Made by a program: the position numbers and the translations under genes. A stretch of 38,773 bases of DNA from contig JAUQXU010000466.1 of NCBI GenBank assembly GCA_030837935.1, positions 1-38,773 of the forward strand. Direction: 5' to 3'. The notes below the pieces were generated by a model. The model did not search any database, was not told where the DNA came from, and saw nothing but the letters and a program-made list of their open reading frames with translations. Source of the stretch: Candidatus Brocadia sp. GTDB lineage: Bacteria > Planctomycetota > Brocadiia > Brocadiales > Brocadiaceae. Shown here piece after piece: positions 1 through 8,691 of this stretch (its first letter is position 1; each line of letters opens with the position of its first letter).

Positions 1-14
1 AGCTTATGTATTGC

Positions 15-884
15 TTATTGTATATTCAAAATCTCTTCGTGTGTTTGCTCGCTCACCTTCTGAAAGGCATGTTTTGAGCCCATAAAGAAGGTTCCAATAA
101 AAGTAAAAAGCACGAGGCAAAAACCCGCAATAGTCAAACATGCGATTTTCGTACCATGGAACGATGACACAAGCCTCATGTGCAACAGGGCTGCATAAAT
201 AAGCCACGTGGCCAAACCAAGAACAACCTTATAATCCAGGTACCACTGCTCACCTAAAATATTTTGAGTTTTGACCCAGAATGTGCCAAATACAAGCCCA
301 AGTGTGAGCAGAGGAAAGCCAAGAGAGATCGTCTTCCACATCAGCCTGTCAATTCCTTCCAATGAGGGTAACTTATTAAAAAGCGGACCAAACAGTTTGT
401 GCTTTAGTTGCCTTTGTTGCGTGAGATACATAATACTCAGGCTAAAGGATATGGTAAAGGCAGCATAGCCTACAAATATAGGAATGATATGCGCTATGAG
501 CCAAAAATTCTGAAGGCTCACGGTAATAAACAAATCTCCTCCATCAAACGTAAGCGCCCAGATAGAGAGCGCAGTAACGACTGGAATTAAAAACGTATCT
601 AAAGACGGCAACTTGTAAAGATAATCCAGATTGATATAAACAAACAGAATACACCATATTAGCGATACGAAAGACTCATAGATGTTTGTTATTGGGATAT
701 TACTGGATTCAAGTCCCAGGAATACCAAAAACCCGCTGTGGACGAAGAAACCCATCATCATTGACCACTTGGCTACTTTTTTATTGAAGACAAACGGTTT
801 TACAATGTAGCCAATCGACCAAATGGAAGAAATAAAATACAAGACTATCGTGACAATAAAAGGGATATGAGATAGTTTAATCAT
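15..884 (-). CDS. CcsA/HemX-like cytochrome c assembly membrane protein
   Basis: A 289-residue polytopic membrane protein with about eight hydrophobic segments spread over its whole length. The pattern fits the cytochrome c assembly family (CcsA/ResC/HemX), which handles heme at the membrane in system II cytochrome c maturation. The loop 'GEQWYLDYKVV' sits where the tryptophan-rich WWD-type heme-handling motif or its HemX relative is expected. The spacing of an early 'NIYESF' loop also fits. It is shorter than a fused CcsBA, so it is either stand-alone CcsA or the HemX type, which often precedes hemA. The next gene downstream lies outside the window, so this cannot be checked. The start codon at 884 has no convincing Shine-Dalgarno sequence. 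Family assignment is fairly sure; the exact subtype is not. Confidence 0.75.
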   Translation of the reverse strand: MIKLSHIPFIVTIVLYFISSIWSIGYIVKPFVFNKKVAKWSMMMGFFVHSGFLVFLGLESSNIPITNIYESFVSLIWCILFVYINLDYLYKLPSLDTFLIPVVTALSIWALTFDGGDLFITVSLQNFWLIAHIIPIFVGYAAFTISFSLSIMYLTQQRQLKHKLFGPLFNKLPSLEGIDRLMWKTISLGFPLLTLGLVFGTFWVKTQNILGEQWYLDYKVVLGLATWLIYAALLHMRLVSSFHGTKIACLTIAGFCLVLFTFIGTFFMGSKHAFQKVSEQTHEEILNIQ

Positions 885-981
885 AGGTAAATAAGTGTAA
901 AAGATAAATATTCATTAATCAATCAAATTCTTAAAACATCATCTCCCAAAAACATGAGAGGCCTTTGTTATATTTTTTTGA

Positions 982-1010
982 TTGACAAAAACTCCATTGT
1001 CCGATACCCT
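982..1010 (+). promoter_or_regulatory. Candidate sigma-70 promoter for the DUF1858-Nfu genes
   Basis: A perfect TTGACA (982-987) is followed after exactly 17 bp by TACCCT (1005-1010), a poor -10 with 3 of 6 matches. It lies about 150 bp upstream of the DUF1858 gene. The rest of the 278-bp gap between the divergent genes is AT-rich and holds an inverted repeat just downstream of this -10. Confidence 0.4.
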
Positions 1011-1018
1011 AAACTTTG

Positions 1019-1040
1019 TCGTAATGATTACAGATTACGA
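1019..1040. repeat. Inverted repeat TCGTAAT-N8-ATTACGA
   Basis: Perfect 7-bp arms (1019-1025 and 1034-1040) flank an 8-bp spacer. The dyad starts about 9 bp after the candidate -10 box, a typical repressor operator position. No regulator family is recognised. Confidence 0.45.
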
Positions 1041-1162
1041 TACCTGTGGAAATCATGAAAGTTTTGCATACGATTTCCCTTGTTGTAATAGTTGAGACCA
1101 GGTGTTACTTCTTTGAATTATTGCTCTAATCCCCAAGATTTTTTACAAGGAATTATAAACGT

Positions 1163-1387
1163 ATGTCAGAAGGCATAATAAAAATAACAAAAAAGACCAG
1201 CATAGGTGATGTAATTAAACAATATCCTGAAGCAGAGGCCGTTGTAAAAAAATATTTTGGAGCCGGTTGTTTTACATGTCCGGGTTCAAAGACAGAAGAT
1301 ATTGCCTTTGGTGCCGCCATGCATAATATCGATCCGGAAGTAATTATTAAGGAACTGAACGACGTTATTCAAAAGAAAAAAGACTAA
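1163..1387 (+). CDS. DUF1858 / hybrid-cluster-protein-associated redox disulfide domain protein
   Basis: A 74-residue protein made entirely of one DUF1858-type domain, the 'hybrid cluster protein-associated redox disulfide' family. The family signature is a CxxC pair after a glycine-rich turn, here 'GAGCFTCPGS' (Cys36 and Cys39), followed by the helix 'EDIAFGAAMHNID'. Members occur in anaerobes, alone or fused to redox enzymes, and are thought to carry a redox-active disulfide. The substrate is unknown. An ACAAGGA stretch upstream could serve as ribosome binding site. The gene is 25 bp ahead of the Nfu-type gene on the same strand, so a shared Fe-S or thiol role is likely. Confidence 0.85.
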   Translation: MSEGIIKITKKTSIGDVIKQYPEAEAVVKKYFGAGCFTCPGSKTEDIAFGAAMHNIDPEVIIKELNDVIQKKKD

Positions 1388-1412
1388 CCACTTATAAGAA
1401 AGGAGCATTGAC

Positions 1413-1631
1413 ATGAAAGAAAAAATAGAAGAAGCACTGAAACATATCAGACCGGCATTACAAGCAGATGGCGGAGATATAGAACTTGTAGATGTACAGG
1501 GCGGCGTTGTAAAGGTGCGTTTAAAGGGGGCATGCGGATCCTGCCCGAGTGCACTTATGACACTAAAATACGGCGTAGAGGAACGTCTCAAAGAAGAGAT
1601 TCCTGAAGTCGAATCCGTGGAGCTTGCATAA
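1413..1631 (+). CDS. NifU C-terminal domain (Nfu-type) Fe-S cluster carrier
   Basis: A 72-residue protein consisting only of the NifU C-terminal domain. The motif 'GACGSCPSA' supplies the CxxC (Cys41, Cys44) by which Nfu proteins bridge a labile [4Fe-4S] cluster between two monomers. The preceding 'ALQADGGDIELVDV' is also a hallmark of the family. Its role would be cluster scaffolding or transfer to cytoplasmic apoproteins. A strong AGGAG lies 9 bp before the ATG. No NifS or IscU partner is in the window. Confidence 0.92.
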   Translation: MKEKIEEALKHIRPALQADGGDIELVDVQGGVVKVRLKGACGSCPSALMTLKYGVEERLKEEIPEVESVELA

Positions 1632-1714
1632 CAATTGGATAGCTTTATTTAAGGCACCTATTTATTGTACAAGAGTATTACAGATAACCTGTGTTGTTTT
1701 TACGATAGAATTTT

Positions 1715-1720
1715 TATAAT
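1715..1720 (+). promoter_or_regulatory. Possible -10 box before the Cys-rich protein gene
   Basis: A perfect TATAAT lies 58 bp upstream of the ATG at 1779, inside the 147-bp gap after the Nfu gene. No convincing -35 is present at 16-18 bp, so this may be an activator-dependent promoter or chance in AT-rich DNA. Confidence 0.3.
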
Positions 1721-1778
1721 CTTGGTGGTTTTGCGGCAAGCGTAATATTTTTCAAATTTCACACTGAGGAGATTCTGG

Positions 1779-2456
1779 ATGAGTTTAGTATTAGGACCGA
1801 TCCATCATTGGATGTACGGCAAGATTAAAACCTCGGAGGCGAGGGAATCTGCCATTGTTTCTGCATTTAAAACAAAATATGGAGCAGAGGCAGATAAAAT
1901 CCTTGAACAGGTATACAAAAAACATCCTAAACCGAATACAAACAAACCCCTTGAAGAATTGTTAGCCAATAAACCCATTCATCAAGGCATTCAGAGTCTC
2001 ATTATCGAGGCAGAAACACGAGAAGCCGCTACGATTGCTGCCTTCTGTGCAAAATACAGCGATGCTGCAAAAGTAGCGGCAGAAGCGGCACATGGACATG
2101 GCATTATGTGCGGAAAAGAAGCTATCAAGAACAAGGGATTATCACCAGCAGATTGCAACAATACAGCAAAAGCCTTTGAAGTAATGGGAGACTACCTCTG
2201 CGATGGAATGCCTTGTGACCGTGGTGCACAGGTAGTCGGAGAGTCTGAAAAAAGCACCTCATGGGACCACGAAAGCTGTGTTCACGAGGTTTATTGGCGC
2301 AATGGTGGAGCAGACTTTTTAACGATGTGTAGTATCGTTAATGAATGGATTGCAGGGTTTGGTGAAGGAATAAATTCTCAAATCGGATACAAGAGAGAAA
2401 AAGCCCTTGCAGCAGGAGACGCCTCCTGTCTGAGTAATTTCAAAATAAAAAGTTAG
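1779..2456 (+). CDS. Cys-rich protein, possibly L-2-amino-thiazoline-4-carboxylate hydrolase-like
   Basis: A 225-residue soluble protein with no signal peptide. The C-terminal half has the cysteine and aromatic layout I associate with the ATC hydrolase-like family: 'ESCVHEVYWRNGG', then 'MCSIVNEWIAGFGEGIN', then 'AGDASC' near the end. ATC hydrolases open a thiazoline ring on the way to cysteine, but many family members are uncharacterised, so the reaction is only a suggestion. The N-terminal half contains two related ~36-residue units, each starting 'PIH' and containing '(A/T)RE.A...AF..KY'. A GGAG lies 8 bp before the ATG. The stop codon is one base ahead of the ThiF-like start, so the two are almost certainly co-translated, pointing to sulfur metabolism. 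Confidence 0.5.
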   Translation: MSLVLGPIHHWMYGKIKTSEARESAIVSAFKTKYGAEADKILEQVYKKHPKPNTNKPLEELLANKPIHQGIQSLIIEAETREAATIAAFCAKYSDAAKVAAEAAHGHGIMCGKEAIKNKGLSPADCNNTAKAFEVMGDYLCDGMPCDRGAQVVGESEKSTSWDHESCVHEVYWRNGGADFLTMCSIVNEWIAGFGEGINSQIGYKREKALAAGDASCLSNFKIKS

Positions 2457-2457
2457 C

Positions 2458-3483
2458 ATGTCAGAGCGTTATGCACGGCAGGCATTGTTCTACGGGATAG
2501 GTAGACAAGGGCAACAAAGGCTTATGGAGAAGACCGCCGTGCTTGTGGGTTGCGGTGCATTAGGATGCACGTCAGCGAATCTTCTCGTTCGAAGTGGGAT
2601 AAAGTGTCTAAAGATTATAGACCGTGATTATATCGAAGAAAGCAACCTGCAACGCCAATCCTTATTCGACGAAGAAGATATTGAAAAAAACCTCCCAAAA
2701 GCTATTGCCGCACATAAAAAACTTCAAAAAGTCAATTCTCACATTCAGATTGAATCTGCCATTGTTGACCTTAACCCATCGAATATCGAAACTCTCCTGC
2801 ACAATGCAAATATTGTCATTGATGGAACCGATAACTTTGAGACACGATTTCTGATTAATGATTATTGTGTGAAAAGCAGGATACCATGGATTTACGGTGC
2901 ATGCATCGGGAGTACGGGTCTCACGATGAACATTGTCCCAACAAAGACCCCTTGTCTCCGATGTATACTTGAAAACGTTCCACCGTTTGGTACTACCGAA
3001 ACATGCGATACGGAAGGGATTATCGCACCCATCGCCAGCATGATCGCCTCTATTCAGATAGCGGAGGCGTTAAAAATATTAACGGATAATTTCGATACGT
3101 TGAGCAAAGGACTTGTAAAGATTGACCTTTGGCGTAACGAAATAAAAAGAATGCATGTAGAAGACATCAAAGAGAAGGCTGATTGCGTAACATGCAAACA
3201 GCAAAAATATGAATTTTTGTCCAGAAACACCTATGGAACAACAACCTCATTGTGTGGCAGGAATGCCGTACAAATTTTACATCCTCATGGATCAAATTTA
3301 GACATGGCCAGACTTGCAGCACGACTGGAAAAGGTGGGAAATGTGTCCTTTAATAGTTTTTTATTACGCTTTAAGACAGACAAATATGAATTAACGGTGT
3401 TTCCGGATGGGAGATCAATTATTTCAGGCACAAATGATGCATCGCTGGCGAAGGGCCTTTACGCAAAATATATAGGGATGTAA
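2458..3483 (+). CDS. ThiF/MoeB/HesA-family E1-like sulfur-carrier adenylyltransferase
   Basis: A 341-residue ubiquitin-activating-like enzyme that would adenylate the C-terminus of a ThiS- or MoaD-type sulfur carrier. Visible features in order: nucleotide loop 'VGCGALGCTSA' near residue 31, 'DRDYIEESNLQRQ', the adenylation-site stretch 'DGTDNFETRFLINDYC', a zinc tetracysteine site (Cys166-x2-Cys169 and Cys243-x2-Cys246), and a candidate catalytic cysteine Cys183 in 'TCDTEGIIAP'. The last ~85 residues form an extra C-terminal domain as in the longer bacterial ThiF proteins. No sulfur-carrier gene is adjacent, so thiamine versus molybdopterin or another thio-cofactor cannot be decided. It directly follows the Cys-rich gene. 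Confidence 0.85.
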   Translation: MSERYARQALFYGIGRQGQQRLMEKTAVLVGCGALGCTSANLLVRSGIKCLKIIDRDYIEESNLQRQSLFDEEDIEKNLPKAIAAHKKLQKVNSHIQIESAIVDLNPSNIETLLHNANIVIDGTDNFETRFLINDYCVKSRIPWIYGACIGSTGLTMNIVPTKTPCLRCILENVPPFGTTETCDTEGIIAPIASMIASIQIAEALKILTDNFDTLSKGLVKIDLWRNEIKRMHVEDIKEKADCVTCKQQKYEFLSRNTYGTTTSLCGRNAVQILHPHGSNLDMARLAARLEKVGNVSFNSFLLRFKTDKYELTVFPDGRSIISGTNDASLAKGLYAKYIGM

Positions 3484-3535
3484 TCGATAGACCAGGATAA
3501 CTGATCCACGACTTCTTTACCCTCATGCCACTCTT

Positions 3536-4261
3536 TTATTTAAATACTTCCTTGAGGAGGTCGGTTACCCGCGCTGCAGGATCTTTACGAATTTTACGTT
3601 CTTCCTCACCTAAAACGCAAAACAATCCATCGAGCGCCTTAGTTATGACATATTGGTCTGGATCAAAAACTCCAAGTTTACTCGCAAAGGGAATAGATTG
3701 ATACCGTTCAACAATTTCTTTGTATTTGCGGGTAGAATCATTCTCATCCATTTTTTTCTCTACTACCGGCTGATATGCTTTCACGAGATTATGATACGTC
3801 TTTTCTTTGAAATAGTCAGTGATGGCCGTATCAGCGCCTTCAAGAATTTTCCTTGCGTCATCGAATGTCATATCAAAAATCGCATTGATAAAGATATCTT
3901 CAGCAAATGGAGCAGCTTGCTCTGCAGCCCTGTTCATGCTTAACACAAACGCATCGAGTTTTTCCCCAAATCCAGCCACGCGCAGTGTCTTATCAATCAT
4001 TTTCAGGTTCTCTGGCATCAGGATTTTAATCGCTTCATTGCCAAAGTATCCATCAATCTTACCAGTCGATTTCACGGTGTTCTCAATGCCTACTTTGAGT
4101 GCTTCTTTCAGTCCGGAAACAATCTGTGTATCACTCAGTTTTGTATCTCTTAACGGCTTCGTTTTCTTAAAAAACCATTCGAACTGCGCTGATGCACTGT
4201 ACATACTAAAAAACGAAATACATACAACCGGAAAAAACCAAAGAAACATTTTTCTTTTCAT
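3536..4261 (-). CDS. Exported DUF4197 family protein
   Basis: The ORF track opens this frame at 4297, but I prefer the internal ATG at 4261. There an AAAGG lies about 8 bp upstream and the protein begins directly with a classic signal peptide, 'MKRKMFLWFF...SASAQ', cleaved after ASA. An AGGA also sits near the 4297 start, so this is a judgement. The mature part matches DUF4197 along its length: 'LSDTQIVSGLKEAL', 'MNRAAEQAAPFAEDIF', 'ALDGLFCVLGEEERKIRKDPAARVTDLLKEVF'. DUF4197 proteins are exported and of unknown function. The gene is transcribed divergently from enolase and stands alone. Confidence 0.9.
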   Translation of the reverse strand: MKRKMFLWFFPVVCISFFSMYSASAQFEWFFKKTKPLRDTKLSDTQIVSGLKEALKVGIENTVKSTGKIDGYFGNEAIKILMPENLKMIDKTLRVAGFGEKLDAFVLSMNRAAEQAAPFAEDIFINAIFDMTFDDARKILEGADTAITDYFKEKTYHNLVKAYQPVVEKKMDENDSTRKYKEIVERYQSIPFASKLGVFDPDQYVITKALDGLFCVLGEEERKIRKDPAARVTDLLKEVFK

Positions 4262-4374
4262 GCTGTTAACCTTTCTCATTTCTTTCTTTTCTTGCATTTT
4301 TTATCCTGGTCAGACATCCTTTTTCCACACAATAACAGATAAGAAGGCAATGTCAAGTTTTTTTAAAGAATCTG

Positions 4375-4404
4375 TTTGACAAGTTATCAAATATTTACTA
4401 TAAA
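4375..4404 (+). promoter_or_regulatory. Strong sigma-70 promoter of eno with overlapping palindrome
   Basis: TTGACA (4376-4381), a 17-bp spacer and TATAAA (4399-4404) form one of the best housekeeping-type promoters in the window, about 70 bp upstream of eno. The -35 box is inside the near-perfect 17-bp palindrome TTTGACAAGTTATCAAA (4375-4391; seven of eight base pairs match), which suggests an operator. Confidence 0.65.
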
Positions 4405-4412
4405 ACACATAA

Positions 4413-6313
<1,901 letters not shown>

Positions 6314-7556
6314 AAATGCAAAGGCGTCTTCACGAGTTATCGCCTCAGCAACCACTGCCGGAAAAAATACAGCTCTTCATCATATCGCCGAAGGCATCAT
6401 CTCCTCTGCTGCCATGCTTAAAGCGGAAAATGAAAAGGATATTATAGCCGCGCAAAAAGCAGGACTCCCTGAACCCATGATAGATCGTCTCCGTCTTACT
6501 GATAGTCGCATCAGGGGCATGGCTGAAGGTGTCAGACAAATCATTCATCTTGCAGACCCAATCGGGGAAGTCATACGGGGGCATACCCGCCCAAATGGTT
6601 TACAAATTCAAAAAATTCGGGTACCCATTGGTGTTATTGTCATTATTTATGAATCCAGGCCCAACGTAACTGCCGATGCCGCAGCATTGTGCCTGAAGGC
6701 CGGCAATGCCGTCATTCTCCGCGGCGGAAAGGAATCCATCCACTCGAATATTGCTATATACAGGATACTTACCTCCGCCCTGGAAAAAGCAGGATTGGAC
6801 ACACGGTGCATTCAACTGATAGAGGTTATTGAACGTGAAGCCATCGACTATCTGCTCAGGGCCGATCAATATGTAGACGTCGTTATCCCCCGCGGTGGTG
6901 AGGCACTTATTCGCACCGTGGTAGAGAAATCAACCATCCCTGTCATCAAGCATTACAAAGGCGTATGCCACACCTATATAGACGAATTTGCCAATCTCAA
7001 GATGGCTGAAGAGATTTGTTTTAATGCCAAGGTACAACGCCCTGCAACCTGCAATGCCATGGAAACTATGTTGGTACATGAAAAGGTTGCGCCTGTTTTT
7101 TTACCGCCTATAGCGAAGAAATTACAAGACAAAGGTGTAGAGATGAGAGGTTGTAATGTGACATGCAATATTTTACGTAATATAAAACAAGCCACCGATG
7201 AAGATTATTATAACGAGTACCTCGACCTGATCTTAAATATAAAGGTTGTAAAAATCCTTGATGACGCAATTAATCATATTGCAAAGTATGGATCTAATCA
7301 TTCCGATGCAATTGTCACAGACAATATCAACAATGCCATGAAATTTACCAAAGAGGTAGACTCGGCAGCCGTGTACATCAACGCCTCTACCCGTTTTACT
7401 GACGGCTATGAATTTGGTATGGGTGCAGAGATTGGCATCAGCACAGACAAACTCCACGCCCGTGGCCCTATGGGGATTGAGGAACTCACCTCATACAAAT
7501 TCGTGGTATACGGAAATGGGCAGATGAGAAATTAATCATTCACCAAGATTACTAAA

Positions 7557-8588
7557 ATGACACATAAGAAAAATGGATTTACCAATCGCAGGGATTTTCT
7601 TAAAGGTACCTTTGCCATTGCTCTGGGTCTCGGTTTTTCTAAGAATTCGCAAAGTGATTTTCAAGGAGACCTTGTTTCCTTTAGCACAACACATGGAAAA
7701 AAAGGAGGAATGCCTCAACGTCGTTTGGGCAAAACAGACAAGATGGTTTCCATGCTCAGCGTAGGAGGTTACCACATGGGGCGGATGCAAGATGAACATT
7801 ATGCTGTTAGAATGATTCATACTGCGATTGACGAGGGTGTTAATTTTTTCGATTCGGCATGGAGTTACAATAAGGGTGACAGCGAGAGGCGTCTTGGAAA
7901 AGCGTTAAAAGATCGGCGGGATAAGGCGTTTATTATGACGAAGAGTCGCGGACGGGATATGGCTACAGCTTCAAATGAACTGCATGAAAGTCTGAGACGA
8001 TTGCAAACAGATCATATCGATTTATGGCAATTCCATGATGTTCAAACGATTGAGGATATGGATGCCATTTTTAGGAAGGGAGGTGCCATTGAGGCAGCCC
8101 TCCTGGCTAAAAAAGCGGGAAAGATACTTCACGTTGGATTTACAGGGCACAGGAACCCGGAAGTACATGTAAAGACCATTCAAAAATATCATCAGCTCAT
8201 TGAAACGGTTCAAATACCCGTGAATCTTATTGATCCACATTATTTGAGTTTTGTTCGACAAGTCATCCCGGAAGCAGTAAAATTTGATATTGGAATTCTT
8301 GCAATGAAGACGGTAGCAAACGGAATATTGTTGGAAGATAACGTGGCTACGATAAAAGAGTGCTTATGTTTTGCCTGGAATCAGCCCGTTAGCACTTTGG
8401 TTTCAGGCATGGACAGTATTGAACAGCTTAAAGAGAATGTAACTTATGCACAACAGTTTACAAATCTTTCTGAAACAGACCAATCTCAGCTACTCGCCCG
8501 AACAGAGCCTTTTGGAGGAATCAAAAAAGAGTTTTACAAACACCCCTCCGATAATTGGCGTATTTATCCTACCCACCCCTTGCATTAA
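7557..8588 (+). CDS. Tat-exported aldo/keto reductase
   Basis: A 343-residue aldo/keto reductase. The N-terminus has a twin-arginine signal ('NRRDFLKGTFAIALGLG'), so the enzyme is probably exported folded. The catalytic tetrad is visible: Asp and Tyr in 'FFDSAWSYN', Lys in 'IMTKSRG', and His in 'LWQFHDV'. Other family signatures are 'GDSERRLGKALKDRRDKAFI' and the barrel-end 'VSTLVSGMDSIEQLKENV'. The substrate is unknown. It lacks the C-terminal 4Fe-4S motif of many bacterial Tat-linked relatives. It starts 21 bp after proA with no good ribosome binding site, and may be the last gene of the eno group. Confidence 0.9.
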   Translation: MTHKKNGFTNRRDFLKGTFAIALGLGFSKNSQSDFQGDLVSFSTTHGKKGGMPQRRLGKTDKMVSMLSVGGYHMGRMQDEHYAVRMIHTAIDEGVNFFDSAWSYNKGDSERRLGKALKDRRDKAFIMTKSRGRDMATASNELHESLRRLQTDHIDLWQFHDVQTIEDMDAIFRKGGAIEAALLAKKAGKILHVGFTGHRNPEVHVKTIQKYHQLIETVQIPVNLIDPHYLSFVRQVIPEAVKFDIGILAMKTVANGILLEDNVATIKECLCFAWNQPVSTLVSGMDSIEQLKENVTYAQQFTNLSETDQSQLLARTEPFGGIKKEFYKHPSDNWRIYPTHPLH

Positions 8589-8601
8589 TGCCAGTTTCTC
8601 C

Positions 8602-8630
8602 TTAGCATTCACAAAAATTTATGGTAAAAT
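8602..8630 (+). promoter_or_regulatory. Candidate sigma-70 promoter of the globin-coupled kinase
   Basis: TTAGCA (8602-8607, 4 of 6) and TAAAAT (8625-8630, 5 of 6) are separated by 17 bp in the gap after the aldo/keto reductase. The predicted leader runs about 55 nt to the kinase start and holds two overlapping short hairpins. Confidence 0.5.
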
Positions 8631-8637
8631 TTTGTTT

Positions 8638-8671
8638 CCGTTGTGAAAAACGGTAAGGATAAAATAACCGT
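8638..8671 (+). promoter_or_regulatory. Leader with two mutually exclusive short hairpins
   Basis: CCGTT (8638-8642) can pair with AACGG (8649-8653). ACGGT (8650-8654) can pair instead with ACCGT (8667-8671). The two share bases, so only one can form. The stretch also carries the near-direct repeat CGGTAAGGA / CCGTAAGGA. Stems are only 5 bp, so a switching role is speculative. Confidence 0.25.
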
Positions 8672-8691
8672 AAGGAAAATCTAAAAACTCA

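Noticed and set aside
3653-4379. Long plus-strand ORFs opposite the DUF4197 gene
   Set aside because: Shadows of a well-supported DUF4197 gene.
4375-4391. FNR box in the eno promoter
   Set aside because: The half-sites resemble FNR but the centre is 5 bp instead of 4 bp.
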